Assembly (NCBI GenBank): GCA_027483505.1
Contig: JAIXUP010000073.1
Location: 62,001-126,000, forward strand
Source of the DNA: Hyphomicrobiales bacterium
GTDB taxonomy: Bacteria; Pseudomonadota; Alphaproteobacteria; Rhizobiales; Beijerinckiaceae
DNA length: 64,000 nt
Reading direction: 5' to 3'
The notes below the pieces were generated by a model. The model ran no database searches. It saw only the letters and a list, made by a program, of their open reading frames with translations, and had not been told where the DNA came from. Numbering within the stretch: the first letter of the stretch is position 1; every line of letters begins with the position of its first letter. The translations under genes and the position numbers were made by a program. This document shows, piece after piece, positions 35,662-44,406 of this stretch.

Positions 35662-36597
35662 GTGAATCTTCGACGGCTGCAGTACTTCGTGAAGATCGTC
35701 GACATCGGCAGCCTCACGCAGGCCGCCGACGTGTTGCACGTCGCGCAGCCTGCGCTCAGCCAGCAGCTTGCCACGCTCGAGGGCGAGGTGCGTCAGAAAC
35801 TGCTGATGCGGACCAAGCGCGGCGTATCCCCGACCGAGGCCGGCAAGGTGCTGTATCGCCATGCCCAGCTCATCTTGCGGCAATGCGAGCAGGCCCGGGT
35901 CGACATGCATGCGGCGGCGCAGGGGCTGACTGGCGCGGTTGCCGTCGGCCTGGCGCCCGGCACCGCGGCGGCAGGCCTCGCCTTGCCGCTTCTCAGGACA
36001 GTGCGCGCCCGCCATCCGGGCATCGTGCTCTATCTCAACGAGACCTACGGCAGCACCCTGTCGGAACTGGTCATGAACGGGCGCATGGATTTGGCCGTCC
36101 TCTACGGAGGAGCCAACACCGTGCATGGGCTCAGCTTCATTCCGCTGCTCAAGGAGCGCCTGTTCGTAGTCGGGCCTGAGAGCATGCCTGCGCCTGACTC
36201 GGACATGCCGGTCCGCGATCTCGCCGGAGTCGATCTGTTCCTGGCGCGCCCCTATAACGTCGTGCGCCGCATGGTCGATGAAGCATTCGCCGCGAACGGG
36301 CTGGTGCCCCGCGTGGTGGCCGAGATCGAGTCTGCCAGCACCCTCACGGCCGTCATCGCGGAGGGGCTCGGCGCGACCATCCTGCCCGAGTCGATGGCTC
36401 GGCAATTCGCCGCCAGTTGCGCCGCATGGCAGCGCCTGATCGTCGAGCCTGACATTGAGGCGCCCCTGGCGCTCTGCATGTCGAGCCACCTGCCCCTGTC
36501 CGAGCCGGCGGAGGCGGTCAAGGGCATCGTCCTCGAATTGATCCGAAAGTCCGCCCCGCCCGATGGACCGGTCGTCCATAAGCGCCGCTTGTCATAA
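35662..36597 (+). CDS. nac: Nac-type LysR-family nitrogen assimilation regulator
   Basis: 311 residues from a GTG at 35662 (GAGG 6 bp upstream). The frame has an ATG at 35623, but that has no ribosome binding site and sits inside the operator-like repeat, and the family N-terminus MNLRRLxYFVKIVDIGSLTQ begins exactly at the GTG. The winged HTH (residues 1-60) reads ALSQQLATLEGEVRQKLLMR and the effector domain contains VAVGLAPGTAA and GRMDLAVLYGG, all closely like Klebsiella Nac. Nac is known as a sigma54/Ntr-induced switch for sigma70 nitrogen genes. Here it sits beside a 5-oxoproline/amino acid cluster carrying three ATA-N9-TAT sites. No sigma54 promoter was evident upstream. Confidence 0.85.
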   Translation: MNLRRLQYFVKIVDIGSLTQAADVLHVAQPALSQQLATLEGEVRQKLLMRTKRGVSPTEAGKVLYRHAQLILRQCEQARVDMHAAAQGLTGAVAVGLAPGTAAAGLALPLLRTVRARHPGIVLYLNETYGSTLSELVMNGRMDLAVLYGGANTVHGLSFIPLLKERLFVVGPESMPAPDSDMPVRDLAGVDLFLARPYNVVRRMVDEAFAANGLVPRVVAEIESASTLTAVIAEGLGATILPESMARQFAASCAAWQRLIVEPDIEAPLALCMSSHLPLSEPAEAVKGIVLELIRKSAPPDGPVVHKRRLS

Positions 36598-36608
36598 GTC
36601 GGCCTTAT
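36594..36608 (+). promoter_or_regulatory. Nac-type site ATA-N9-TAT before accB-pxp operon
   Basis: ATAAG-TCGGC-CTTAT is a perfect 5-bp inverted repeat with a 5-nt spacer (ATA-N9-TAT). It overlaps the regulator's TAA stop and lies 78 bp before the accB ATG. Confidence 0.7.
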
Positions 36609-36686
36609 CGGGACAAATCCAATCCCTCTTGGCCAGCGCGCGCAGCCCGGCGCTAGGCTTGATCTTCGATCAGCAAGCGGCAGCGC

Positions 36687-37115
36687 ATGGACCCCGAACG
36701 GATCAAGTTGCTCATTGATGCCATGGCGGCCTCCGACCTCACGTCGCTGGAGTTCAGCGAAGGTGGCTGGACTCTCCGGCTCACGCGCGGCGCAGCCGTC
36801 TCAACGACAGCAACGGTGTCTGGGGCATCGGCGCCGGCCGGACAGTCGGCGCCAAGGCCAGCACGTCCCGGGGCCGCCCGTGGCGGAGAGGTCCGCGCGC
36901 CGATGTCGGGCATCGTCTATCTCAGGCCGGCCCCCGACAAGCCGGACTTCATCTCGCGCGGCGCGACGATCGCGCCTGGAGCCGTCATCTGCGTGGTGGA
37001 GGCGATGAAGATGTTTCACGAGGTCAGGGCCGAAAACGGCGGGGCGGTCGACGCCATCCTCGTCGCGTCGGGCGACGAGGTGGAAGCCGGGCAGCCGATC
37101 ATGAGGATGGGTTGA
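36687..37115 (+). CDS. accB: Biotin carboxyl carrier protein (AccB-like)
   Basis: 142 residues. The N-terminal about 35 residues ([20 protein letters not shown]) are AccB-like, followed by an Ala/Pro/Ser linker (36-66) and a biotinyl domain starting [11 protein letters not shown]. The biotin-accepting lysine is K108 in VVEAMKM. It is the first gene of a tightly coupled operon with biotin carboxylase and PxpB/PxpC, and overlaps or abuts accC. This is probably a dedicated carrier for a lactam or 5-oxoproline enzyme rather than the housekeeping acetyl-CoA carboxylase subunit, because no accA or accD is near. Confidence 0.85.
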   Translation: MDPERIKLLIDAMAASDLTSLEFSEGGWTLRLTRGAAVSTTATVSGASAPAGQSAPRPARPGAARGGEVRAPMSGIVYLRPAPDKPDFISRGATIAPGAVICVVEAMKMFHEVRAENGGAVDAILVASGDEVEAGQPIMRMG

Positions 37116-37120
37116 GCGCC

Positions 37121-38473
37121 ATGTTCGACAGCGTCCTCATCGCCAACCGGGGCGAGATAGCGCTGCGGATTCAGCGGGCCTGCCGCGTTCTCGGATTGAA
37201 GACGATCGCGGTTCATTCGGAGGCGGATCGCGGCCTGCCCCATGTCCATCTCGCCGACCAGGCTTTCTGCATCGGTCCGGCCGCGGCGGCGAGGAGCTAT
37301 CTCGACCAGGCCGCTATCCTCTTCGCCGCGGAACTCTCCGGCGCCGGAGCGGTGCATCCAGGGTACGGGTTTTTGTCGGAGAACGCCGCGTTCGCCGAAC
37401 GCGTCGAGGCGTCCGGCAGGGTGTTCATCGGTCCGCGCCCGGAGAGCATACGCCTGATGGGCGACAAGATCGCGGCGAAGCGGGCGATGCGTGCGGCCGG
37501 CGTTCCGTGTGTGCCTGGTCTGGACGCCGCCCTGTCCGGTGACATCACCGAGGCCCGGCGCGCTGCCGCAGAGGCGGGCTATCCTGTCATGTTGAAGGCG
37601 GCGGGTGGCGGGGGAGGGCGCGGAATGCGGGTGGTGCGCCATGAGGGCGAACTGGCGGATGCGCTTTCGGTCACCAGCGAAGAGGCGCGCCGCGCCTTCG
37701 GCGACGGCTCCGTCTACGTCGAGAAGTTCCTGGCCGCTCCGCGCCATGTCGAGATCCAGGTCCTCGCGGACGCCCATGGTGGCGCCGTTTGGCTCGGCAG
37801 CCGCGACTGCTCGCTTCAGCGCCGCCATCAGAAGGTCGTCGAGGAGGCGCCTGCTCCCGGCCTGCCTGCGGCGACTGTCGCAGCCATCGGCGAGCGCTGC
37901 GTGGAGGCCTGCCGCAGGATCGGCTATCGCGGCGTCGGAACGTTCGAGTTCCTTGTCGAGAATGACGCCTTTCATTTCATCGAGATGAACACCCGCCTGC
38001 AGGTGGAGCATCCGGTGACGGAGATGACGACGGGCCTCGACATCGTCGAACTGCAACTGCGGGTCGCGATGGGCGAGCCGCTGCCGATCTCGCAAGCGGA
38101 CGTGGCCTGCCGCGGCCATGCCATCGAATGCCGCATCAATGCGGAGGACCCGACGACCTTCGCGCCTTCGCCGGGCGTGATCGACGAGTGGACGACGCCA
38201 GGCGGACCGGGGGTGCGGTGCGACAGTCATGCGTCCGCCGGGTACCGCATGCCAGCCCACTACGATTCCCTGCTCGCGAAGCTGATCGTCCATGGCAGCA
38301 GCCGGGACGACGCATTGACGCGCCTGCGCGCCGCGCTCGAGGACATGCGCGTGGGCGGCATCAAGACCAATATTGACCTCCATCGCCGCATCGTTCGCGA
38401 CCAGGCCTTCATGGCCGGCGGCGTCAACATCCATCATCTGGAGCAGATGATGGCGGGGAACACTTCGCCATGA
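37121..38473 (+). CDS. accC: Biotin carboxylase (AccC-like)
   Basis: 450 residues from the ATG at 37121, where [17 protein letters not shown] matches the AccC N-terminus; a TTG at 37112 would overlap accB. ATP-grasp features are the glycine-rich [14 protein letters not shown] loop, [38 protein letters not shown] and the C-terminal [14 protein letters not shown]. It carboxylates biotin on the carrier protein with bicarbonate and ATP. Its stop overlaps the pxpB ATG (ATGA). It is encoded with PxpB/C rather than with accA/D. Confidence 0.88.
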   Translation: MFDSVLIANRGEIALRIQRACRVLGLKTIAVHSEADRGLPHVHLADQAFCIGPAAAARSYLDQAAILFAAELSGAGAVHPGYGFLSENAAFAERVEASGRVFIGPRPESIRLMGDKIAAKRAMRAAGVPCVPGLDAALSGDITEARRAAAEAGYPVMLKAAGGGGGRGMRVVRHEGELADALSVTSEEARRAFGDGSVYVEKFLAAPRHVEIQVLADAHGGAVWLGSRDCSLQRRHQKVVEEAPAPGLPAATVAAIGERCVEACRRIGYRGVGTFEFLVENDAFHFIEMNTRLQVEHPVTEMTTGLDIVELQLRVAMGEPLPISQADVACRGHAIECRINAEDPTTFAPSPGVIDEWTTPGGPGVRCDSHASAGYRMPAHYDSLLAKLIVHGSSRDDALTRLRAALEDMRVGGIKTNIDLHRRIVRDQAFMAGGVNIHHLEQMMAGNTSP

Positions 38474-39126
38474 GCGCGCTCGGGCATGTCAGCCTTCTCG
38501 GCACCTCCGCGTTGCTGTTCGAGGCTCCGGGAGAAACGACGCTCGACGCGCAGCGACGGATTTGGTCGCTCGCCCGAGAGGCGATGGCATGGCCCGAGGT
38601 GCGCGAGGCTGTGCCGGGCATGAACAACCTGATGATCAGCCTGCGCCGTCCGCCCGGCGCCTGGGCGCCGCTGGCGGAGCGTCTCCGCCTGGCCTGGGAC
38701 TCTGTCGAGCCATTGCCGCTTGAAGGCCGTTGCATCGAGCTGCCTGTGACGTATGGCGGCGACGGCGGGCCGCATATGGCGGACGTCATCGCATATTCCG
38801 GCCTGACTGCGGAGGAGGTGGCCGACATCCACAGCGCCCCGACCTATCCGGTCTTCGCTCTCGGCAGCCATCCCGGCTACTGCTATCTCGGCGGCATGGA
38901 CCCTCGGATCGCGACGCCGCGCCGCAGGACGCCTGTTCTCAGCATCCCGGGAGGAGCCGTCTCCATCGGTGGGAGCCAGACCGGGGTGTCGGCGTCCGCC
39001 GGACCGAGCGGATGGAACACGATAGGCTCGACAGACATGACGTTTTTCGACGTCTCACGGACACCGCCGGCGCTGCTCCAGCCCGGAGACAGCATCCGCT
39101 TCCGCATCCGCAAGGTGTTGCCATGA
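38470..39126 (+). CDS. pxpB: 5-oxoprolinase subunit PxpB (KipI/AHS1 family)
   Basis: 218 residues. The AHS1 core is visible: [46 protein letters not shown] and the [16 protein letters not shown] loop near residues 155-170. With PxpA and PxpC it makes the ATP-dependent prokaryotic 5-oxoprolinase, which opens pyroglutamate to glutamate; related proteins form part of allophanate or lactam hydrolases. It overlaps accC and pxpC by 4 bp each. Confidence 0.88.
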   Translation: MSALGHVSLLGTSALLFEAPGETTLDAQRRIWSLAREAMAWPEVREAVPGMNNLMISLRRPPGAWAPLAERLRLAWDSVEPLPLEGRCIELPVTYGGDGGPHMADVIAYSGLTAEEVADIHSAPTYPVFALGSHPGYCYLGGMDPRIATPRRRTPVLSIPGGAVSIGGSQTGVSASAGPSGWNTIGSTDMTFFDVSRTPPALLQPGDSIRFRIRKVLP

Positions 39127-40109
39127 TCGAGATCCTCAGCTCGGGGGCGCTGGCGACCGTGCAGGATCTCGGTCGCCACGGCGCGCTCGGCCTCGGCGTC
39201 GGCGTGTCAGGGGCTATGGATGGGATGGCTCTCGCGGCCGGCAACATCCTGCTTGGCAATGATGACGGCGCGGCGGCGATCGAGATTCCGGTTTTCCCGT
39301 TTGTCGTCAGGTTCGGGCGAGGATCGGCCTTTGCCATCACGGGCGCGAATGTCGTCGCGCGTCTGAATGGCTCGCCGATCGAGGCATGGTGGGCGCATGA
39401 AGCTGTCATGGGCGACATTCTCGAGATCGGGCCGCCTGAACCATCGCCGTGGCGTGCGGCCCGCGCCTATCTGAGCATCTCCGGCGGAATCGCCGTTGAG
39501 CCGGTGCTCGGCTCACGCAGCACGCAGCTGCGCGGCGCGTTCGGAGGCCACCTTGGCCGGCAGCTTCGGAAGGGCGACAGGTTGCCGCTCGCGCCGACCG
39601 GCGGCCCGCCGCGTCTGGATTGCGGCTTGGTTCCGCCCGCCCTCGCGATGCCGCTCGAGATCGACGGACTTCCCGTCGTTCGGGCCTTGCCTGCGGCGGA
39701 ACATGACCGGTTTGCGCCGGCCTCTTTGGCGGCCTTCTGGAGCGAGCCGTGGAAGATCACGTCGCACAGCGACCGATATGGCTATCGCTTCGCCGGGCCT
39801 GTCCTTGAACCCTTGGCGCCGATGGAGCTGCGCTCGCACGGCATTGTGCCAGGGGTGATCCAGGTGCCTCATGGAGGCCAGCCCATCGTGCAGATGCGCG
39901 ATGCGCAGCCGTCCGGCGGATATCCGAAGGTCGCGACGGTGATCGAGGCGGACCTCTGGCGTCTGGGCCAGGCTCCGATCGGCAGCCGGGTCCGTTTCCT
40001 GAAGGTCGACTGGGAGGAGGCGGTGGAGGCGCTCGACCGCAACGAAGCCTGGCTAGGCCAGGTAAGGCGGCTGGTCGGTCTGAGGCGGCTGCAGGAGCGC
40101 GCGGCATGA
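39123..40109 (+). CDS. pxpC: 5-oxoprolinase subunit PxpC (biotin-dependent carboxyltransferase family, AHS2)
   Basis: 328 residues from the ATG at 39123, which overlaps the pxpB stop. The start [20 protein letters not shown] is typical of the AHS2 family. SGAMDGMALAAGNILLGN, the ITGANVVARLNG segment, SRSTQLRGAFGGHLGR and EPMELRSHGI-like PLAPMELRSHGIVPGVIQVP are the family's conserved blocks. It works with PxpB on the lactam substrate. The stop overlaps the downstream BCCP-like gene. Confidence 0.88.
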   Translation: MIEILSSGALATVQDLGRHGALGLGVGVSGAMDGMALAAGNILLGNDDGAAAIEIPVFPFVVRFGRGSAFAITGANVVARLNGSPIEAWWAHEAVMGDILEIGPPEPSPWRAARAYLSISGGIAVEPVLGSRSTQLRGAFGGHLGRQLRKGDRLPLAPTGGPPRLDCGLVPPALAMPLEIDGLPVVRALPAAEHDRFAPASLAAFWSEPWKITSHSDRYGYRFAGPVLEPLAPMELRSHGIVPGVIQVPHGGQPIVQMRDAQPSGGYPKVATVIEADLWRLGQAPIGSRVRFLKVDWEEAVEALDRNEAWLGQVRRLVGLRRLQERAA

Positions 40110-40516
40110 CGCTCGATGCTGCGATGATCAGCACCCTGTCGGGCTGGCTCGATGCGACGGACATCGACGGCCTCGAACTCTCGGGTCCGCAAGGTTCATT
40201 GCGCCTTGTTCGCGGCAAGATCGCCTCGCAGCCCCTCGCGCACCCGCAGGCTCAAGGCGCGAGCGTGGTGACGGCTCAGTCTGTCGGCGTGTTTCTCGAT
40301 CGCTGTCCGCTCGCCTCCGAGCCTGCCGCCACGGTTGGCGATCAGGTCGCGGCGGGAGCGTTGATCGGTTGTCTGAGGGTTGGCCCCCTGCTCCTTCCCG
40401 TTCGCGCCCCCTCGGACGGGGTGGTGGCCGAACGGCTTCAGAACCCGGGACAAAGCGTCGGCTTTGGCGCGCCTCTGTTTCGTCTTGAGGCCCTGTTGCC
40501 GGGAGAGGCGTCATGA
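40106..40516 (+). CDS. Second BCCP-like protein lacking the biotinylation lysine
   Basis: 136 residues. Its layout copies AccB: a helical start (MISTLSGWLDATDIDGLELS), a Gln/Ala linker and a C-terminal biotinyl/lipoyl-like beta fold (APSDGVVAERLQNPGQSVGFGAPLFRLE). Where the first carrier has VVEAMKM this protein reads CLRVGPL, so there is no acceptor lysine. It overlaps pxpC and pxpA by 4 bp each, so it is made in step with them. It may be a structural or competitive carrier homologue, or a decayed duplicate of accB; the tight operon position argues for a retained role. Confidence 0.75.
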   Translation: MTLDAAMISTLSGWLDATDIDGLELSGPQGSLRLVRGKIASQPLAHPQAQGASVVTAQSVGVFLDRCPLASEPAATVGDQVAAGALIGCLRVGPLLLPVRAPSDGVVAERLQNPGQSVGFGAPLFRLEALLPGEAS

Positions 40517-41358
40517 AGATCGATCTGAACGCCGACCTTGGAGAGGGCTTTGGACCCTGGTCCATGGGCGACGACGCCGCCCTCCTGGACCTGGTCTCCT
40601 CGGCCAACATCGCCTGCGGCTTCCACGCAGGCGACCCGGTCATCATGCGACGTACGGTCGAACTGGCGAAGGAGCGCGGAGTGGATGTGGGCGCGCATGT
40701 CGGCTTCCCTGACCGGCAGGGCTTCGGCCGCCGGCCGATGCAGATCGAGGCGGAGGAGCTTGCCGCCATGGTGGTCTATCAGCTTGGCGCCCTGGCCGGG
40801 ATCGCGCGGTCTGCTGGAGCGCAGATGACGCACATGAGCTTCCACGGCGCGCTTGGAAACATGGCGGCGGCCGACAGGTCGCTCGCCCTCCCGCTCCTGC
40901 AGGCTGTCGCCGCCTTCGATCCGGCCTTGACGGTCCTCACCTCGACGAGCGTCGCCATCGAGGAAGCGGCGGCGGAGATCGGCCTTAAGGTGTCCGTCAG
41001 TTTCCTGGCCGACCGTGCCTATGGCGACGATGGCCTTCTTGTATCGCGCCGGGCTCCGGGCTCCGTGATCCATGATCGGGAGATCGTGCTTGAACGTGTG
41101 GTCCGCATCCTCCGCGAGGGATGCGTGGTGGCTGCCAGCGGCAAGCGGCTGCCCGTGCAGGTGAACTCGATCCTGCTCCATGGCGACACCGCTGGGGCCG
41201 TTGCCCTGGCCCGGGCGATCCGTCAGGTGATCGGGGCTGAAGGCGGCGCGGTGACGCCGCTGTCGCAGCTGAATTCCGGCCGAATTGACCATAAGAGCCC
41301 CTTATCCCACCAAACCGAAACGGTCTTGGCGGCTGCGGCCGCGCCTCGGTTAGCTTAA
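40513..41358 (+). CDS. pxpA: 5-oxoprolinase subunit PxpA (LamB/YcsF family)
   Basis: 281 residues. The N-terminus MKIDLNADLGEGFGPW, followed by SANIACGFHAGDP and GAHVGFPDRQGFGRR, is diagnostic of the family. Further blocks are SFHGALGNMAA and VSFLADRAYGDDGLL. It is the hydrolytic subunit of the PxpABC 5-oxoprolinase. The last about 30 residues (SHQTETVLAAAAAPRLA) extend past the usual end, and the DNA encoding that tail contains an ATA-N9-TAT site for the next operon. Confidence 0.88.
   Translation: MKIDLNADLGEGFGPWSMGDDAALLDLVSSANIACGFHAGDPVIMRRTVELAKERGVDVGAHVGFPDRQGFGRRPMQIEAEELAAMVVYQLGALAGIARSAGAQMTHMSFHGALGNMAAADRSLALPLLQAVAAFDPALTVLTSTSVAIEEAAAEIGLKVSVSFLADRAYGDDGLLVSRRAPGSVIHDREIVLERVVRILREGCVVAASGKRLPVQVNSILLHGDTAGAVALARAIRQVIGAEGGAVTPLSQLNSGRIDHKSPLSHQTETVLAAAAAPRLA
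41291..41305 (+). promoter_or_regulatory. Nac-type site ATA-N9-TAT before the SDR/ABC operon
   Basis: ATAAG-AGCCC-CTTAT has the same 5-5-5 inverted-repeat design as the site before accB. It lies inside the 3' end of pxpA, 73 bp before the SDR ATG, nearly the same distance as the accB site from its gene. Confidence 0.65.
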
Positions 41359-41377
41359 GCAAGACAAGAGGAGTTCC

Positions 41378-42142
41378 ATGCCCTTCTCGGATTACAGGAC
41401 CGCTCTGGTCACCGGCGCATCATCGGGCATCGGCGCGGCCGTTGCGCGCCGGCTGAGGCGCGAAGGGCTGGAGGTGCATGCCGTGGCGCGGAATCCGGCG
41501 GCATTGGACGCGCTTGCAGCCGAGACGGGCTGCATTCCCCATGCGATCGACGTGGCCGACCTTGCCGCCGTGACCGCCCTCGTGGACTCGCTCGAGATCG
41601 ATGTGCTGGTGAACAACGCGGGCGTCGATCGTCCGCGCAAGTTCCTGGAAGCGCATGCGGACGACATCGACCTGCTTGTCGACGTGAATCTGAGAGCGGT
41701 TCTGCACCTGTGCCGGCTCGTCGTTCCGGGAATGACAATGCGGGACCGCGGCCATGTCGTGAACATCAGCTCCATCGCGGCAGCTTATAATTTCGGCGGC
41801 AATTCGACCTATCACGCCACCAAGGCGGCGGTCAGCATGCTGTCCAGGCAACTGCGCATCGACGCCTTCGGCAAACGGGTGCGCGTCACCGAGATCTGTC
41901 CGGGCCGTGTGGCGACCGACATCTTCGCGCATGTCCATGGCGACACTCCGGAAACGCGCGCCAGGTTCATCGACGGATACGAACTTCCGGAGGCGTCTGA
42001 TGTGGCCGACGCGATCGCCTTCGCCATTGCCGCGCCGATCAGCGTGAACATCGGCCATATCGAGATCACTCCGACCCTGCAGGTGCCAGGCGGATTGTCG
42101 ACGGCAAAGCCGCAGCCTCCTGCAACGCGCTCGTCAGGCTGA
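41378..42142 (+). CDS. Short-chain dehydrogenase/reductase
   Basis: 254 residues, preceded by GAGG. Classical SDR: TGASSGIG cofactor loop (about 13-20), NNAG (about 80), catalytic Ser in NISSIAA and YHATK (Tyr-x3-Lys). CPGRVATDIFAHV after the active site and no signal peptide place it in the cytoplasm. The cofactor is probably NADP(H), from the Arg after the first beta strand. It belongs to the YdfG/serine-dehydrogenase-like group (3-hydroxy acids), but the substrate is not decided. It is followed after 7 bp by an amino acid ABC importer. Confidence 0.82.
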   Translation: MPFSDYRTALVTGASSGIGAAVARRLRREGLEVHAVARNPAALDALAAETGCIPHAIDVADLAAVTALVDSLEIDVLVNNAGVDRPRKFLEAHADDIDLLVDVNLRAVLHLCRLVVPGMTMRDRGHVVNISSIAAAYNFGGNSTYHATKAAVSMLSRQLRIDAFGKRVRVTEICPGRVATDIFAHVHGDTPETRARFIDGYELPEASDVADAIAFAIAAPISVNIGHIEITPTLQVPGGLSTAKPQPPATRSSG

Positions 42143-42149
42143 GCGGGCC

Positions 42150-42854
42150 ATGTCGGGCTTCGACATCATGGCCATCCTGGCGAACCCGGAGTTCAGCCGG
42201 ATGCTCGTCCACGGGGTGCGGATGACGCTGACCGTCTTCGCCGGTTCGTGGCTGCTGGCGATGAGCCTCGCGATCACGCTCCTTGCGCTTCGGATGCTGC
42301 CTGGCCGTCTGACAGAGGGCTTCGTCGCAGCGTACATTTCCTATCATCGCAACGTGCCGACGCTGGTCCAGTTGATGTTCTGGTATTTTGGCATCGCAAG
42401 CCTGTTGCCTCCGGGTCTCCAGATCTGGCTCGCCGACCACAACAGCGAGGCTGTCTTCGCCGTCATCGCGCTGGGGCTCTGCCAGGCAGCCTACTTCAGC
42501 GAGGATTTGCGGTCAGGACTGCGCGCCGTGCCGAAAGGACAATGGGAGGCCTCCCGCGCGCTGGGTCATTCCTATGTCGGAGCGATGCGCTGGGTGCTGA
42601 TGCCGCAGGCGGCCCGCAACGCCGGGCCCGCCATCGTCAATCATACGGTCTCGCTGTTCAAGAACAGCAGTCTCGCGATGGCAATCGGGGTTTCGGAACT
42701 CACCCATGTCGTGAAGGAGATCGAAAGCCGCACCTTCCGCGCCTTTGAGTCGTACCTCATTGCCACGCTGATCTATCTCGTCTGCACGCTCCTGCTGATG
42801 GCGGTCGGCGCCTGGTTCGAGCGGCGCAACCGCGAGATGAGGGCCGCCTCATGA
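42150..42854 (+). CDS. Polar amino acid ABC transporter permease (HisM/GlnP family)
   Basis: 234 residues with about five membrane segments. The HisMQ-type coupling loop is SRALGHSYVGAMRWVLMPQA, followed by NSSLAMAIGVSEL. It overlaps the next permease gene by 4 bp; the two probably form a heterodimer. The cluster context suggests uptake of an amino acid or of 5-oxoproline. Confidence 0.85.
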   Translation: MSGFDIMAILANPEFSRMLVHGVRMTLTVFAGSWLLAMSLAITLLALRMLPGRLTEGFVAAYISYHRNVPTLVQLMFWYFGIASLLPPGLQIWLADHNSEAVFAVIALGLCQAAYFSEDLRSGLRAVPKGQWEASRALGHSYVGAMRWVLMPQAARNAGPAIVNHTVSLFKNSSLAMAIGVSELTHVVKEIESRTFRAFESYLIATLIYLVCTLLLMAVGAWFERRNREMRAAS

Positions 42855-43612
42855 CGATGCTGGCCAACATCGCCGACATCGTTCGGGAGAACTGGCTCCT
42901 GCTGCTGATCGGACAGTATCCCAACGGCCCGGTTGGCGGCATTGTCGCGACGCTGATGCTCTCGGCGCTCGGTATCGGCCTTGCCTTTCCGCTTGGCGTC
43001 GTGCTGGCGCTGGCCAGCCTCTCGCCCTGGCGCGCCTTGCGCTGGCCGGTCTTCGCGCTGATCTATCTCGCCCGCGGGATTCCGCTGCTGCTCATCATCC
43101 TGTGGGTGTATTTCCTTCTGCCGGTGCTGATCGGGCGCAACGTGCCAGGCTTCGTCACCATGCTGGTCACGCTCTCCATCTATCAGGCTGCCTTCATCAG
43201 CGAGATTGTCCGAAGTGGCATCCAGGCGCTGCCCCGGGGGCAGATGGACGCCGCCCGCGCCCTCGGACACAGCCATCTGAGCGCCATGCGCTGGGTGGTC
43301 CTGCCGCAAGCGCTGTTCAACACCATCCCGAGCATCCTCAGCCAGTTCGTCTCCACCATCAAGGACACCACGCTTGGCTACGTCATCAACGTACCGGAAC
43401 TGACCTTCGCGGCCGGGCAGATCAACAACCGCCTGCTGACCAAGCCCTTTGAGGTCTACGCCATTCTGGCGGTCGCGTACTTCATCGTCTGCTGGACGCT
43501 GACCTGGTTCGCCCATGAGCTGGAGCGCCGCATCGCGGCAAGCCGCACAAATGTCACGGCCGCAGGCGGGGCGTCCCTGTCCCCCGCGCGCGCAGCAACG
43601 GCGGAGGTCTGA
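42851..43612 (+). CDS. Polar amino acid ABC transporter permease (HisQ/GlnP family)
   Basis: 253 residues, second permease of the pair. It has a longer periplasmic N-terminus, about five helices, and the coupling loop ARALGHSHLSAMRWVVLPQA followed by STIKDTTLGYVINVPELTF. The C-terminal about 25 residues are Ala/Thr-rich and probably disordered. Confidence 0.85.
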   Translation: MTMLANIADIVRENWLLLLIGQYPNGPVGGIVATLMLSALGIGLAFPLGVVLALASLSPWRALRWPVFALIYLARGIPLLLIILWVYFLLPVLIGRNVPGFVTMLVTLSIYQAAFISEIVRSGIQALPRGQMDAARALGHSHLSAMRWVVLPQALFNTIPSILSQFVSTIKDTTLGYVINVPELTFAAGQINNRLLTKPFEVYAILAVAYFIVCWTLTWFAHELERRIAASRTNVTAAGGASLSPARAATAEV

Positions 43613-43615
43613 ATC

Positions 43616-44371
43616 ATGGAGGCGTCGCGTCCGGAAATGATCGGCTTCAATGCGGTCAACAAGTTCTACGGCTCCCTGGCCGCCCTGGTCGACGTAACGG
43701 AGCAGGTCGGCCGCGGCGAGGTGGTTGTGGTCTGCGGCCCCTCGGGTTCGGGCAAATCGACATTGATCCGCACCGTCAACCGGCTTGAGGAGATTCACTC
43801 CGGCTCGATCGCTTTCGATGGGCGCGACGTCCATGCCGCCATGAGTTCCTCGCAGCTCAACCGCCTGCGCAGCAGGATCGGCTTTGTTTTTCAGAGCTTC
43901 AACCTCTTTCCCCACCTTTCAGCGCTCGAAAACGTGATGCTGTCGCCGGTCAGGGTCAACGGCACGCCGCGCGCCGAAGCCAGGGAAAAGGCGCTGGCGC
44001 TGCTCGACCGGGTCGGCTTGTCAGCCAAGCGCGATTCCTTCCCGAGCCAGCTTTCCGGCGGCCAGCAGCAGCGCGTGGCGATCGCACGCGCCTTGGCGAT
44101 GGAGCCGCCAGCCATGCTTTTTGACGAGCCGACCAGCGCGCTCGACCCCGAGATGATCGGCGAGGTCCTGAGCGTCATGCGCGGCCTTGCCGGGGACGGA
44201 ATGACCATGATGTGCGTCACCCACGAAATGGCCTTCGCGCGCGACGTCGCGGACCGCGTCTGGTTCATGGACGAAGGGCGCATCGTCGAAACCGCGCCGC
44301 CGGACGATTTCTTCGGCCGCCCCCAGCATCCGCGCGCGCAGCGCTTCCTGTCGGAGCTGCGCGTCCGGTGA
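43616..44371 (+). CDS. Polar amino acid ABC transporter ATP-binding protein (GlnQ family)
   Basis: 251 residues. Walker A GPSGSGKST, Q-loop VFQSFNLFPH, signature LSGGQQQR, Walker B AMLFDEPTSALDPEM and switch region CVTHEMAFARDVADR are all intact. It starts 3 bp after the second permease stop. It energises the importer formed with the two permeases and the binding protein that follows. Confidence 0.88.
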   Translation: MEASRPEMIGFNAVNKFYGSLAALVDVTEQVGRGEVVVVCGPSGSGKSTLIRTVNRLEEIHSGSIAFDGRDVHAAMSSSQLNRLRSRIGFVFQSFNLFPHLSALENVMLSPVRVNGTPRAEAREKALALLDRVGLSAKRDSFPSQLSGGQQQRVAIARALAMEPPAMLFDEPTSALDPEMIGEVLSVMRGLAGDGMTMMCVTHEMAFARDVADRVWFMDEGRIVETAPPDDFFGRPQHPRAQRFLSELRVR

Positions 44372-44406
44372 GCATAACCCGATCACCGAATAGGAGGAGA
44401 ATGACC

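Noticed and set aside
34318-36597. Sigma54 (-24/-12) promoter for the Nac-type gene
   Set aside because: Nac genes are often sigma54-dependent, but no TGGCAC-N5-TTGCA match was found between 35530 and 35661.
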